Shown piece after piece: positions 13,827-22,100 of a DNA stretch of 32,613 nucleotides (its first letter is position 1; each line of letters begins with the position of its first letter). The stretch spans positions 1 to 32,613 of IMG/VR virus record IMGVR_UViG_3300024262_000142; one strand, given 5' to 3'. The DNA is from a virus. Both the position numbers and the translations under genes were made by a program. A model generated the notes under the pieces. The model had not been told where the DNA came from. It worked only from the letters and a program-made list of their open reading frames with translations, and searched no databases.

Positions 13827-14399
13827 TTATTTTTCACTTAACTGTGATTTAACGAACTTCATAAGCTCATCAGCCCTGTCGGCAGACCCTTTAATATACG
13901 GATGCTTATCGGAGAATATCTTTGCTTCCTTCCCGGCATTGACATCCATGCCGGCAGGAACATTGGGAAGCTTATCCGGAACAGGTGTGGGATCCTTATC
14001 GGAAGGCCTGAGGGTACAACGGCAGCCCCAGTCGAGGGGTGGCGAGTATTTATCCCAGAAAGGATCATTTATAGGCCGGATCGTTCCATGCAGCCGGGCA
14101 TGCGATTCACGTGTGCGGTCATCACGCACAGCAATATAGATAAGGTTCGGGTAAAGATTCGCGGTCTTTTCGAAGTCTCTCCAGCGCCTTGCCTGCTGGG
14201 CTGTGGTATGTGCCTGGTTATATTCGGTCTGCAGCCACCTCTTGTTATATGTATCATCTATCTTCAGGGCCTCATCGCGAAACTCTTTCCAGGAGCGAGC
14301 CGTGCCATCGGGTTTAAGCAGTAGGGAAGCAGCCTCTTTTATCTGCTCATTTTGCTTGAAGGCGGCAAACACTGCAGAGTTATATTTAACCTGCTTCAA
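13827..14399 (-). CDS. MuF-like minor head protein, probably made as a portal fusion by -1 frameshift
   Basis: This encodes the MuF (SPP1 gp7-type) domain: RTRESHARLHGTIRP, DPFWDKYSPP and WGCRCTL, the canonical R-x-x-H-x-x-x-H-G and C-R-C motifs. The only conventional start in frame is a TTG at 14399, yet the frame stays open about 90 codons further upstream through the portal stop (14618) to an A9 tract (T9 at 14673-14681 on the plus strand). No ATG or GTG occurs in that stretch, which encodes plausible helices (KTVIYNFLQRLYDGDIYEGY). A -1 shift at A_AAA_AAA joins it to the portal, giving a 664-residue protein. MuF proteins enter the prohead with the portal, so a fusion makes sense. A sequencing deletion (true A10) would give the same result. 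Confidence 0.82.
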   Translation of the reverse strand: MKQVKYNSAVFAAFKQNEQIKEAASLLLKPDGTARSWKEFRDEALKIDDTYNKRWLQTEYNQAHTTAQQARRWRDFEKTANLYPNLIYIAVRDDRTRESHARLHGTIRPINDPFWDKYSPPLDWGCRCTLRPSDKDPTPVPDKLPNVPAGMDVNAGKEAKIFSDKHPYIKGSADRADELMKFVKSQLSEK

Positions 14400-14617
14400 G
14401 TACTGCCGGTCGGGTGAATTATATTTAACCTTTGCAAGCGACTTGCCATAACCGGCCTCGAAGCTCGAGAAGATCTCCTTCCATGTTTTTTCCCAGAGGG
14501 CAGGATCGGGGTATCCTTCATAAATATCGCCATCATAAAGACGCTGAAGGAAATTATAAATTACCGTTTTAGGGATAATTACTTCCTGTTTACAAAGGAG
14601 AGTGTCGAGGGGCAGTA

Positions 14618-15820
14618 TCAGTTCCCCGGCATATTTATAACCCAGGATGGAAGCCTCAGCTGAGCTCCGGGCTTTTTTTTTAAGCCGGCGCCTCCCTGCC
14701 CGGCAGGTGCTGGTTCTCCCGGTTTTTGCGGCGGCTCAGGTTCTTCCGGGACACTTGCTTTAACATCGAGAGCCGGGAACCGGAAGGCAGTTCCATCGAG
14801 CTGGTAACCATAATATTTAAGAAAAGGGAACAGGCTGTAATTGGTAAGGTTTGAAGCATAACGCATCCTTGCATGGTGAAAATCATCAAGGATCCTCTCA
14901 TGTACCTCTGCAGAACCCACGAATGATTTTTCATCAGAGGTGCCTGTCTGGCCGTTTATACATTTCGAGATCTGCTCATCGCAGAACTTTGCATTCTCGA
15001 GGTATATTTTATGCACGTCGCTCTTAGCAGTTTCGACGACTTCTACTCCATCCTCGAGGTTGGTAATCATATAGCCGTTGGATGCAAAGTTACGACAGAG
15101 AGCTTCAAGACGGTCAAGCTCCTGCTTATCTTCGGTACCTGTTTTTAGCCAGAGGAATGGCATCCCGAATTTTTCACTTGCCTGGCTCCAGTCGGTACGT
15201 GAAAAGCTCTTCCAGATAACTTCCCGGGATATTATTTTCAGCAGGCCGAGATCCTCCGGTTCCCCGATCTCGATAAGGAATAAAGCTTCAGGCTTATCTC
15301 CGTACGGTATTCCCAACCTGTCACCAGGGCGTATAAGTATATGCCTGGAGAAGGGTTCCACGTGTCGCCTGGGAAAGGCTTTGAAAGATTCCCATACACC
15401 GTCAATACGGGGGCCGGCTTCCACTAATGTATAACCCCACATGAGTGCATCGAAACAAAGGGCGAGCCAGTCCTCGAACCAGGGAGCCTTGAACATGGCA
15501 GTAAGCTCGGGGTTCTCGGTATCACCTTTATTGACAACAAACGGTTCGGAGAGAAGCTTGCTTTTGGCCACCTGCATTTGTGCAAATACATGAGGATCTG
15601 TAACTGAGTTATTGTATATCGCGATCAGGTCCCGTCGGTCTGGCCAGCCGGGATAGATGGCTATCTCCACGGCTGTTTTCAGGGTGTTCATTTCCATCTT
15701 AACCCTGTCCTCGGGAACCGTGGTATCAATCTGGCTTATTATACGCTTTCTTGTCTCTTTCCTCGCAGGCTCGTTTTTCTGCCCCAGGATTTGATTGAGT
15801 GTTTTTCTGAAGGGGTTCAT
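14618..15820 (-). CDS. Portal protein (DUF935, Mu gp29-like)
   Basis: A 400-residue DUF935-type portal. The N terminus (NPFRKTLNQILGQ), VTDPHVFAQMQVAKSKLL, WFEDWLALCFDALMWGYTLVE, and GMPFLWLKT followed by QELDRLEALCRNFASNGYM are typical. It forms the dodecameric portal through which DNA enters the capsid. Near the end, residues 379-384 (GLKKKP) are encoded over an A9 tract, where ribosomes may slip by -1 into the MuF frame. The zero-frame product ends 17 residues later (SWVINMPGN). The Pro/Gly-rich linker PEEPEPPQKPGEPAPAGQGG before the slip site would suit a tether between two domains. Confidence 0.9.
   Translation of the reverse strand: MNPFRKTLNQILGQKNEPARKETRKRIISQIDTTVPEDRVKMEMNTLKTAVEIAIYPGWPDRRDLIAIYNNSVTDPHVFAQMQVAKSKLLSEPFVVNKGDTENPELTAMFKAPWFEDWLALCFDALMWGYTLVEAGPRIDGVWESFKAFPRRHVEPFSRHILIRPGDRLGIPYGDKPEALFLIEIGEPEDLGLLKIISREVIWKSFSRTDWSQASEKFGMPFLWLKTGTEDKQELDRLEALCRNFASNGYMITNLEDGVEVVETAKSDVHKIYLENAKFCDEQISKCINGQTGTSDEKSFVGSAEVHERILDDFHHARMRYASNLTNYSLFPFLKYYGYQLDGTAFRFPALDVKASVPEEPEPPQKPGEPAPAGQGGAGLKKKPGAQLRLPSWVINMPGN
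14673..14681 (-). promoter_or_regulatory. Candidate -1 ribosomal frameshift site (A9) in the portal gene
   Basis: On the coding strand the frame reads TTA AAA AAA AAG, giving an A_AAA_AAA slippery heptamer. Shifting by -1 enters the MuF frame, open from there to 13827. A GC-rich self-complementary segment (CTCAGCTGAG, within GGAGC...GCTTCC) follows within a few bases and might stimulate shifting. The sequence pattern is the same kind as the A10 site in the tail chaperone pair at 23623-23632. Confidence 0.6.
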
Positions 15821-15878
15821 CGTAAAAATATTTTAAATGGCAAACTAACAGTAATAAACGGCAAAAAACGGGTATTTC

Positions 15879-16313
15879 TCAGGGGCATTCATACGGATCA
15901 TGAGTTCGGGGATCATTACTGCCCATTCTTATGCGTGAAACCGTCTCTCCTTCCGAGTCGGTATTCAGGGTCAATGTACAGGAAAGTCTCCCCTGCTGTA
16001 TAAGCTCCAGCTCACGGATGGCATCGTCATAATCTTTTATTACTCTCTCCGGGACCTCATCGTCGGGTATCCTGGAATAAAGTGTATAAATCACTATGGC
16101 GATCGTCCATCTCATTAGTGATTTATTACGTTCTGAACCTGTTTTAGCAAATTCGGCCGTTATAGCATACTTATCCGAAAGCCGGTCCTTGATTATTCCT
16201 ATTGCTTCCGCCTCGGCATTATCAAGCAGATAATCGGAATCGTCGGTAAGCAGCCCGATAATACGGTCAGTCAGGCGGGTGCGGTAGTCATCATAGTTAA
16301 TAAATGTGCTCAT
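15879..16313 (-). CDS. DUF1320 / Mu gp36-like head-tail connector
   Basis: A 144-residue protein with the gp36/DUF1320 pattern: NYDDYRTRLTDRIIGLLTDD, AEAIGIIKDRLSDKY, WTIAIVIYTLYSRIPDDEVPE and YDDAIRELELIQQG. In Mu-like phages this protein is a connector between portal and tail. It is two bases downstream of the terminase large subunit gene and 58 bp before the portal gene in the leftward operon. Confidence 0.85.
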   Translation of the reverse strand: MSTFINYDDYRTRLTDRIIGLLTDDSDYLLDNAEAEAIGIIKDRLSDKYAITAEFAKTGSERNKSLMRWTIAIVIYTLYSRIPDDEVPERVIKDYDDAIRELELIQQGRLSCTLTLNTDSEGETVSRIRMGSNDPRTHDPYECP

Positions 16314-16315
16314 GG

Positions 16316-17836
16316 TTAACCTGTTCTTGAATTATTTTTAGTATAGGATCCTGTACGTGATCTGCCTTTCAGGTTACTTCGCCTGGCAAATTGTGACAGG
16401 TCAGTGAAGCAGCGTTCATCGGCATCAGGGGCATCGTCTTTTGTTTTATAGCCCGGCTCGATGCCGTAAAGCTGTGCCAGGCCCACCTGTGTATCATTAT
16501 GGCCCTTCAGCTTATCGGAATAGAAGATCCTGCCATTTTGATAATATGGCTGTGTACTGACAATGCGATCATATTTATTTTCCCTGGGTAGGTCTACTTT
16601 ACGAAGGCGAAAATCCATCCTGTTCTTTTTCTCCACCTCATCGATTGTTCGCTGAACCTCCTCGTTCCAGAACTGGCTTTCGTATTGCCATCTTACTCTC
16701 ACATTTCCCGGAAGCTCTTTTATTTTATCTGCTATCCACTGGATGGCATCGCGCATCTTGCTCTGCTTAACAAAGCAATCCATAAGATAGAACCGGTTTT
16801 CCTTCAGGCCCCAGAGGCGGACAGCATTATAATCGGCAGTTGCCGAAGCTGAATAAGCAATATCCCAATGACCGATAATATGTTCAAAATGGTTTATTGC
16901 CGGCAGGTGTACCCACTGGATCTGGTCTATTGTAAAGATCGTTCCCTCGATATGAGGTTTGTTATTATACTCTGCCAGGGCTGCCAGTGTGCCAATTTCC
17001 TTTTCAATTTCCTTATAATATTCTTTTGAATATTTTTCCTTCCAGGCTGGTTCATAAGTGGCTGAGTCGTATGCATCAATTTGATCGAGATCCCATGATG
17101 GATGTCTTTCCCGAAGTACTTCCTGAATTGTTAGTGGCGCAAAATAATTATTTGGCATTATGAATCTTCTGCGAGGGCCATCCATAATTGGGATTATATT
17201 CTGCTCGATCTTTTTTGCATAAGCTCTCAGTCTTTTAGGATTCTTTGTAATTTCTTCATCATCGAGATCGTCGGCAGATATATAATCGGGACAAGATGGA
17301 CCACGGCGCAACCCACGCGCACTTTGCTCCATACCGAAAGCCATCGCAAAAAAACCGTTTTTTGTTCGAAAATCACCTTTAGACCAATCACCTGTAACCT
17401 TCTGTTCGCCAAAATCATGAATAAGCCTGGGATTTGCAGTAAATTCTGCCTGGAGATCTGAAAGGAGAACTTTTGCTTTGTCATAGGTTTGGCCTAGCAA
17501 TACCATAAATTTGATATCATCGTTTACCCAAAGCAATACCGGGATTATGATATCAGCCCAGACACTTTTAGCAAGCTTTCTTCCCCAACGGAGGAGAATG
17601 AAACATACTGATTGCCTCAGAACTTTTTTTGCAAATCGTACATGGAACCAGGCGCTTTTTGAATTACAGTAATGCGGGAAATAATATTCGGCAAATTCAC
17701 GAGGATGAGCCTTCAGGTATTTTATGCGTTCCTTTTTTGCTTCATCAGTTTCGAAAGGATCGAAAGATGCTCCTGATTTTATTTTCTCAAGGTTTGCCCT
17801 ATACCTTTCAGCTGTTATTTTATCAATGCGCTTCAT
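16316..17836 (-). CDS. Terminase large subunit (Mu gp28-like)
   Basis: A 506-residue packaging motor. The ATPase half shows an unusual Walker A (RWGRKLAKS, 83-91) and a Walker B with adjacent acids (PDYISADDLDDEE, 183-195). The nuclease half has an RNase H-type fold signature with Asp325 in GHWDIAYS, Asp335 in TADYNA, and acidic DAPDADE near the end. It cuts and pumps phage DNA, in Mu-like phages starting at the left end and carrying host DNA on the right. The stop of the small subunit gene overlaps its ATG by four bases. Confidence 0.9.
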   Translation of the reverse strand: MKRIDKITAERYRANLEKIKSGASFDPFETDEAKKERIKYLKAHPREFAEYYFPHYCNSKSAWFHVRFAKKVLRQSVCFILLRWGRKLAKSVWADIIIPVLLWVNDDIKFMVLLGQTYDKAKVLLSDLQAEFTANPRLIHDFGEQKVTGDWSKGDFRTKNGFFAMAFGMEQSARGLRRGPSCPDYISADDLDDEEITKNPKRLRAYAKKIEQNIIPIMDGPRRRFIMPNNYFAPLTIQEVLRERHPSWDLDQIDAYDSATYEPAWKEKYSKEYYKEIEKEIGTLAALAEYNNKPHIEGTIFTIDQIQWVHLPAINHFEHIIGHWDIAYSASATADYNAVRLWGLKENRFYLMDCFVKQSKMRDAIQWIADKIKELPGNVRVRWQYESQFWNEEVQRTIDEVEKKNRMDFRLRKVDLPRENKYDRIVSTQPYYQNGRIFYSDKLKGHNDTQVGLAQLYGIEPGYKTKDDAPDADERCFTDLSQFARRSNLKGRSRTGSYTKNNSRTG

Positions 17837-18330
17837 CCGAGGGTTTGACAGACTTTATGAAGGTGATCATCCTGGAATTCTATAGTATCCATGAAGAGCC
17901 TGGTATTATACTGACGCATGGCAGTAAATATCTGGTCCATGACATTGAGGTATGTTGTAAGGCTTACACGGCTTTCCTTCTCGATATTTTCAAGTGTTTT
18001 GTTCCATTTGCTCACGGCATCATCAATACGTGATACCTCTTCACGGAGCTTAGTGAGCTTCTCTGTATCTGCGGAACTCTCGGCAGCCTTGATTTTACGA
18101 TCAAGCTCAAGCCGCTCTTCAGAGAGATTGGTAATTATCTGTTTGATGTTATCAGCACGCCTTACCGGTGATGCCTGCCGGGCAGTGCGTTCTGTTTTCC
18201 AGGAGCCTTTGGCTACCCACTGGCTGATTGTTTTTTCAGGGATCCCTATGAGATCCGAGACCTCGCGGGCATTTTTACCCTGTTCGACATATAATATGCG
18301 AGCTGTACGCCGCTCTTTTTCTTTTGCCAT
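17833..18330 (-). CDS. Terminase small subunit (Mu gp27-like)
   Basis: A 165-residue DNA-recognition subunit. The ATG at 18330 is preferred over an in-frame ATG 69 bases upstream, because the protein then begins AKEKERRTARILYVEQGKNA and goes straight into the helix-turn-helix (REVSDLIGIPEKTISQWVAKGSW). The rest is a long coiled coil (SEERLELDRKIKAAE, LTKLREEVSRIDDAV) for oligomerisation, as in DUF1804-type small terminases. It is the first gene of the leftward head operon, next to the divergent control region. Confidence 0.78.
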   Translation of the reverse strand: MAKEKERRTARILYVEQGKNAREVSDLIGIPEKTISQWVAKGSWKTERTARQASPVRRADNIKQIITNLSEERLELDRKIKAAESSADTEKLTKLREEVSRIDDAVSKWNKTLENIEKESRVSLTTYLNVMDQIFTAMRQYNTRLFMDTIEFQDDHLHKVCQTLG

Positions 18331-18382
18331 GACAAACGAATTATTATCAAAAGTGAAAAAAAGGTTAATGTCATCCAACAAA

Positions 18383-18422
18383 TAGTGCGGGACTTGCACT
18401 AATTAGTGCGGGACTTGCACTA
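18383..18422. promoter_or_regulatory. Tandem 19-bp dyad operator in the divergent late control region
   Basis: TAGTGCGGGACTTGCACTA occurs at 18383-18401 and identically at 18404-18422, a 21-bp (two helical turns) period. Each copy is an inverted repeat with 6-bp arms TAGTGC/GCACTA. Two dyads on one face of the helix between divergent late operons are what is expected for a dimeric late activator or repressor. A TTTG at 18426-18429 lies just downstream, but no convincing -7 box is seen, consistent with a factor-dependent promoter. Confidence 0.75.
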
Positions 18423-18493
18423 AAGTTTGACAATCCGGATGATATAATTGATATTAGGCGCATTAAGAGGATAAGGAAATCTATGAGCGCTTA

Positions 18494-19567
18494 ATGGAAA
18501 CCAGGTATTCAAAAATAGTGGCGAGAGAAATCCAGCAGGCCGAAGTTGCTATTTATGGCGAGATCGGCAAAGATATTAATGGCGATTACCTTGCCAGGGA
18601 GATCAATTACCTGGGCAAAACAGCCGACATCATAATCATCCGGATAAACTCTCTTGGAGGAAGCCTGGTACAGGGACTTTCAATTGTCGGAGCCATTGTG
18701 GCATCACCGGCAAAAACTATATCGATCATCGAGGGCATTGCCGGCAGCATGTCAGGTGTTATAGCGATGAGCTGCAATAGGATAAAGATGAACGACTTTG
18801 CCAGGATCATGCTTCACAACCCATATTTTGCTGATGACAACGGGGATGAAATAAAGAAACTCTCCGATGCTGACAAAGAGGCCCTGAGAAATTTTAAGGG
18901 ACAGATATCCGAACTTCTTTCGAGACGCGGCAAAAATAAAAAAGAGATTGACGGGATATTAAAAAAAGATACCTGGTATAAAGCTGAAGAGGCTCTTTCG
19001 GCAGGATTCGTCGATGAGATAATTGATACCGGTGTTGACAAAGGATCTGTGTCCGGACTCACTATTGAAAAGCTCGTGGCATTTTCCAATAATAAATTTT
19101 TACCAACCAATACAGATATGAAGAAAATTGCAGCTAAACTCGGTTTGCCTGAGACCGCAGACGAACAGGCAATCTTAACAGCGCTTGACCAGAAGGATAC
19201 CTCCCTGGCCGATTCCAGGAAGAAGCTGGTTGATGCTGTTATTGCCGCCGGAAAGAAGAGCGGCACCATTAATGACACTAATGTTGCAAGCATGACAAAG
19301 CTCGGCAATACCGATATTGACCTGCTTGTGGATCTTGTTATCAAACCCGTGGAGGGCAATGATAATACCCGCCTGAGCGATGTTCTCGCGAAGGTGGATG
19401 CAGCTCTTGAAGGGATCAAAAATCCGGATAAAGATAAGGATGAAAAGGACTGGGATCATTACCAGAAAAATGATCCGGATGCTCTTGTAGTAATGAAGGT
19501 TAAAGAACCCGAGAAATTCAAGAAGATCTATAAGGACTTCTGGGGTGAGGAATGGGACGGTAAATAA
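18494..19567 (+). CDS. ClpP-like (S14) prohead protease with C-terminal scaffold domain
   Basis: A 357-residue protein. Residues 15-180 form a ClpP-type serine protease: INSLGGSLVQGLSI, Ser85 in GIAGSMSGVIA, His108 in MLHNPY and Asp159 in LKKDTWYKAEEA. Residues 208-357 (AAKLGLPETADEQAILTAL and following) are helical and charged like Mu gpI/Z scaffold. Mu makes its scaffold from an in-frame internal start; here an ATG at 19118 could do likewise. It matures the prohead before packaging. First gene of the rightward late operon, 72 bp after the dyad operator. Confidence 0.88.
   Translation: METRYSKIVAREIQQAEVAIYGEIGKDINGDYLAREINYLGKTADIIIIRINSLGGSLVQGLSIVGAIVASPAKTISIIEGIAGSMSGVIAMSCNRIKMNDFARIMLHNPYFADDNGDEIKKLSDADKEALRNFKGQISELLSRRGKNKKEIDGILKKDTWYKAEEALSAGFVDEIIDTGVDKGSVSGLTIEKLVAFSNNKFLPTNTDMKKIAAKLGLPETADEQAILTALDQKDTSLADSRKKLVDAVIAAGKKSGTINDTNVASMTKLGNTDIDLLVDLVIKPVEGNDNTRLSDVLAKVDAALEGIKNPDKDKDEKDWDHYQKNDPDALVVMKVKEPEKFKKIYKDFWGEEWDGK
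19118..19567 (+). CDS. Possible internal-start scaffold protein (nested)
   Basis: In-frame ATG at 19118 after an A/T-rich stretch (CCAATACAGATATG) would yield the C-terminal 149 residues of the protease gene, beginning MKKIAAKLGLPETADEQAIL. In Mu, gene Z (scaffold) is nested in gene I in this way. Inferred from that precedent; no direct proof of initiation here. Confidence 0.4.
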   Translation: MKKIAAKLGLPETADEQAILTALDQKDTSLADSRKKLVDAVIAAGKKSGTINDTNVASMTKLGNTDIDLLVDLVIKPVEGNDNTRLSDVLAKVDAALEGIKNPDKDKDEKDWDHYQKNDPDALVVMKVKEPEKFKKIYKDFWGEEWDGK

Positions 19568-19588
19568 TAAACACAAAAACTGACGATA

Positions 19589-19927
19589 ATGGCAAAAGTA
19601 AGATGGCCCTTCGGAGAAGTAACCACGACAGCGCTCAGCGCTACTGGGGCACAGGCTATAAGTGTCGATAACGACCTTACAATAATTGACGGTGTGACAA
19701 CTGAGGCCACCGGCAACCGGACTCTCAACCTTACCATGCCGACCGATATAAAGGCCGGGGCAAGGATGCTTGTAAAAAGCAAGACAAACGGTACCGAGAC
19801 AACGATTTTCGGAACCGGTTTTATAGCACCCACTGTTACCGGTGTTGCTGGTAAAACGAAAGTTGTCGAGCTTGTTTATGACGGGACCCAGTTCGTTCCG
19901 ACTGCAGCAGCTGTACAGATCGACTAA
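19589..19927 (+). CDS. Putative head decoration / small capsid protein
   Basis: A 112-residue beta-rich, Thr/Gly/Val-rich protein (TALSATGAQAISVDNDLTII, TGNRTLNLTMPTD, GKTKVVELVYDGTQFVPTA). Its place between protease/scaffold and major capsid genes is the usual place of decoration proteins. The family is not named with certainty; the fold suggests a trimeric surface protein, and a fibre on the capsid is an alternative. Confidence 0.55.
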   Translation: MAKVRWPFGEVTTTALSATGAQAISVDNDLTIIDGVTTEATGNRTLNLTMPTDIKAGARMLVKSKTNGTETTIFGTGFIAPTVTGVAGKTKVVELVYDGTQFVPTAAAVQID

Positions 19928-19946
19928 CCAATAAAATGAGAATAAA

Positions 19947-20870
19947 ATGACACAGATTTCAAGAACAGTATATTCGAGGGAACTGCAGAAGCAGCTCTTT
20001 CCTGTCAGCGATTTCTACAGGAAGTCGATCAGTGAAACCGGACTGGCAGCCGATGCCGCCACGTTCGAGATACCTAACCTTGGCAGTGTGAATGAGGCCA
20101 AGGAAGATGCTCCCACGGTGCTCCCGCTTAAAGTTGTCAAGAGTGACGACAGTAAGGTAAACGGCACCATGAAGCTGCTGTACTGCGATCCTATCCTCAT
20201 CGAGAATGAAGAAGCGATCGTTATGAATTACAGCAAGCGACAGAACAAGCAGCTGCAGCAGGCCGCCTCTCTCAATGCCAAGGCCGGCGATTATGCCGCC
20301 TACCAGTGGCTGCCAACGCTTTCGGCAAACGTTGTTGAGAGCACCGGATCGGCAAGAGCCACCAATGTTATAGGCCTTACCGGCACCCGCAAAGCACTTA
20401 CGAAAGCGGACGTACTGGGGATTTATAACAAGCTGCTCAGGATGAACGCCAAGCAATTGCCCGGAGCATTATATGGCCTTCTCACCGCCGATGCCTACAC
20501 GGATCTGCTGGCAATAGCCGATTTTGTCGATTATGAAAAGATAGGTCGTGCCGACATGCTGGCCCAGGGAGTTATCGGTAAGATATGCGGTATTGAGATA
20601 CTGGTGCGGAGCAAGAATGGGCATATCGGTGCGCTGTTTACATCAGGCAATGTGCGCACTAAGACCATCACGGCAGCATCAACGAACAGGCCGGTCAACC
20701 TGTTCTGGCATTCCGGGATGGTATGTCATGCCGAGTCGAATGTGACGACGTTGATCAACGAGAACGATGCCACTTACCTGGGGACGGTTATTAACTCGAC
20801 CGTGCGTTTCGGGGCTGAGAAATGCCGTGAGGACCAGGCAGGTGTGCTTGCTATAGCTGAAATTGCATAA
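19947..20870 (+). CDS. Major capsid protein
   Basis: A 307-residue protein after the protease and decoration genes, where Mu-like phages carry the major head protein. The E-loop-like region (VVKSDDSKVNGTMKLLYCDP), DYAAYQWLPTL, a central helix ADVLGIYNKLLRMNAKQLPG and a C-terminal beta-strand part (VTTLINENDATYLGTVINST) fit an HK97 fold. The identification rests on size, position and general pattern. Confidence 0.85.
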   Translation: MTQISRTVYSRELQKQLFPVSDFYRKSISETGLAADAATFEIPNLGSVNEAKEDAPTVLPLKVVKSDDSKVNGTMKLLYCDPILIENEEAIVMNYSKRQNKQLQQAASLNAKAGDYAAYQWLPTLSANVVESTGSARATNVIGLTGTRKALTKADVLGIYNKLLRMNAKQLPGALYGLLTADAYTDLLAIADFVDYEKIGRADMLAQGVIGKICGIEILVRSKNGHIGALFTSGNVRTKTITAASTNRPVNLFWHSGMVCHAESNVTTLINENDATYLGTVINSTVRFGAEKCREDQAGVLAIAEIA

Positions 20871-20886
20871 ACCAAATTTTCAAGAT

Positions 20887-21249
20887 ATGAAAAAATTTAT
20901 TGCTTTTATGACCGTAGCGTTGCTCTTTGCAGCAATAGGAAACTTCACTCCGGCGGACCAGATAACGGACCTTAAGCCGGGAATTGTCTTCATGCAGGGA
21001 CAGGATGAATGCCAGGGGGTCTTTATTGCTTCCGAGAGGCATTTAATAACCGGCCAGGAGCTGGTTATGGAAACCCCTGCAGTTTTAAGCCAGGTCAATA
21101 TTTACCCGATGCCTGTTTTTGATGAAGCGTTGCTATGGCAGGATGATAATGAGATGTTATATCCTGCAGAGCATAATCAAAATTGGCACATAGCAAAAGC
21201 TCCTGATATAAGAGCACGAGCGGGGATAAATAAAAAGCTTACAGGTTAA
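20887..21249 (+). CDS. Small secreted protein of unknown function
   Basis: A 120-residue protein with a clear signal peptide (MKKFIAFMTVALLFAAIGNF). The ATG at 20887 is preferred to one 24 bases upstream because it places the signal at the N terminus. The mature part is acidic and beta-rich, with no recognised family. It sits between the capsid gene and a terminator, so it may be a late-expressed accessory gene or a periplasmic partner of lysis. Confidence 0.6.
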   Translation: MKKFIAFMTVALLFAAIGNFTPADQITDLKPGIVFMQGQDECQGVFIASERHLITGQELVMETPAVLSQVNIYPMPVFDEALLWQDDNEMLYPAEHNQNWHIAKAPDIRARAGINKKLTG

Positions 21250-21273
21250 ACAACGATTTGATTTTAGGGTAGG

Positions 21274-21308
21274 AAGCCCGGTTGCAATGACAGGCGCCGG
21301 GCTTTTTT
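21274..21308 (+). terminator. Intrinsic terminator after the capsid genes
   Basis: AAGCCCGG (21274-21281) pairs with CCGGGCTT (21297-21304), followed by a T6 run. It separates the head genes from the lysis and tail genes. Confidence 0.75.
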
Positions 21309-21330
21309 GAAACATTTAAACCTCAAAAAA

Positions 21331-21834
21331 ATGGCAGATACAAGAGAAAAAATAAGCGAACACATAAGCCTCGCGGAAGCAATGGCCAGCAGTACTGCTG
21401 AGAGGTTGAAGCTTGACAACACGCCTCCGGAGGAAATCAAAGAGGTAATGAAAGTAACTGCAACGGCCGTGTTCGAGCCTGTCCGCAACCACTATGGTGT
21501 GAGAATCGCCATTACATCATTCTTCCGTTGTGATCAGCTGAATGCCGCTCTGAGCAAGGATCCCAAAGTACAGGCAAGCAAGAAGAGCCAGCATCGCCTT
21601 GGCGAGGCAATGGATATGGATGCCCATCCTTACGGGAGGATTACTAATAGGCAAATATTTGATTACATCCGGGAGAACCTTGAATTTGACCAGCTGATAT
21701 GGGAAGAGGGTACAGATCAGGAGCCTGAATGGGTACATGTGAGCTATGTGACACCCACTGAAAATCGCAAGAACCGTAAACAGGTGCTGCGTAAATTGAG
21801 GAAAAACGGAAAAACCTGGTATGACAAGTTATGA
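21331..21834 (+). CDS. M15-family peptidase endolysin
   Basis: A 167-residue endolysin candidate. The ATG at 21331 after an A-run is preferred to a TTG at 21307 within the terminator. The zinc site of M15_3 peptidases is complete: His88 and Asp95 in SQHRLGEAMDMD, and His136 in EWVHVSY. Such enzymes cleave D-Ala-D-Ala or L-Ala-D-Glu bonds in peptidoglycan. No signal peptide is seen, so a holin should release it. It overlaps the next gene by four bases. Confidence 0.85.
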   Translation: MADTREKISEHISLAEAMASSTAERLKLDNTPPEEIKEVMKVTATAVFEPVRNHYGVRIAITSFFRCDQLNAALSKDPKVQASKKSQHRLGEAMDMDAHPYGRITNRQIFDYIRENLEFDQLIWEEGTDQEPEWVHVSYVTPTENRKNRKQVLRKLRKNGKTWYDKL

Positions 21835-22100
21835 CAGGACAAAGTGATATCGCCGTATGGATCCTGGGAGGAGTGGTTTCGATCCTGGGAACAGCCCTGT
21901 GGTGGAGCATAAAAATATGGATTAAAGGGATCAATGAGAAATTTGATAAGATACTTACAAAGCTTACCCTAATTGAAAAACAAAACGTGGGATTTGAGAA
22001 AGACATAGGGCATCTTGCCTCACAGATAAACAGCCATGATAAAAGGCTTCATGATCATGGCGAGAGACTTCGAAGCCTGGAACAAAATACGAAGAAATGA
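21831..22100 (+). CDS. Small membrane protein, holin-like or accessory
   Basis: An 89-residue protein with one membrane segment (IAVWILGGVVSILGTALWW) and a charged coiled-coil tail (KFDKILTKLTLIEKQ, DKRLHDHGERLRSLE). This shape occurs in XhlA-type haemolysin/holin accessory proteins. It overlaps the endolysin gene and the next gene by four bases each, which strongly suggests a lysis role. Confidence 0.6.
   Translation: MTGQSDIAVWILGGVVSILGTALWWSIKIWIKGINEKFDKILTKLTLIEKQNVGFEKDIGHLASQINSHDKRLHDHGERLRSLEQNTKK

Noticed and set aside
18427-18448. TTGACA followed by TATAAT in the late control region as a sigma-70 promoter.
   Set aside because: The spacer is only about 10 bp, far from 16-18, and Bacteroidota primary promoters differ.
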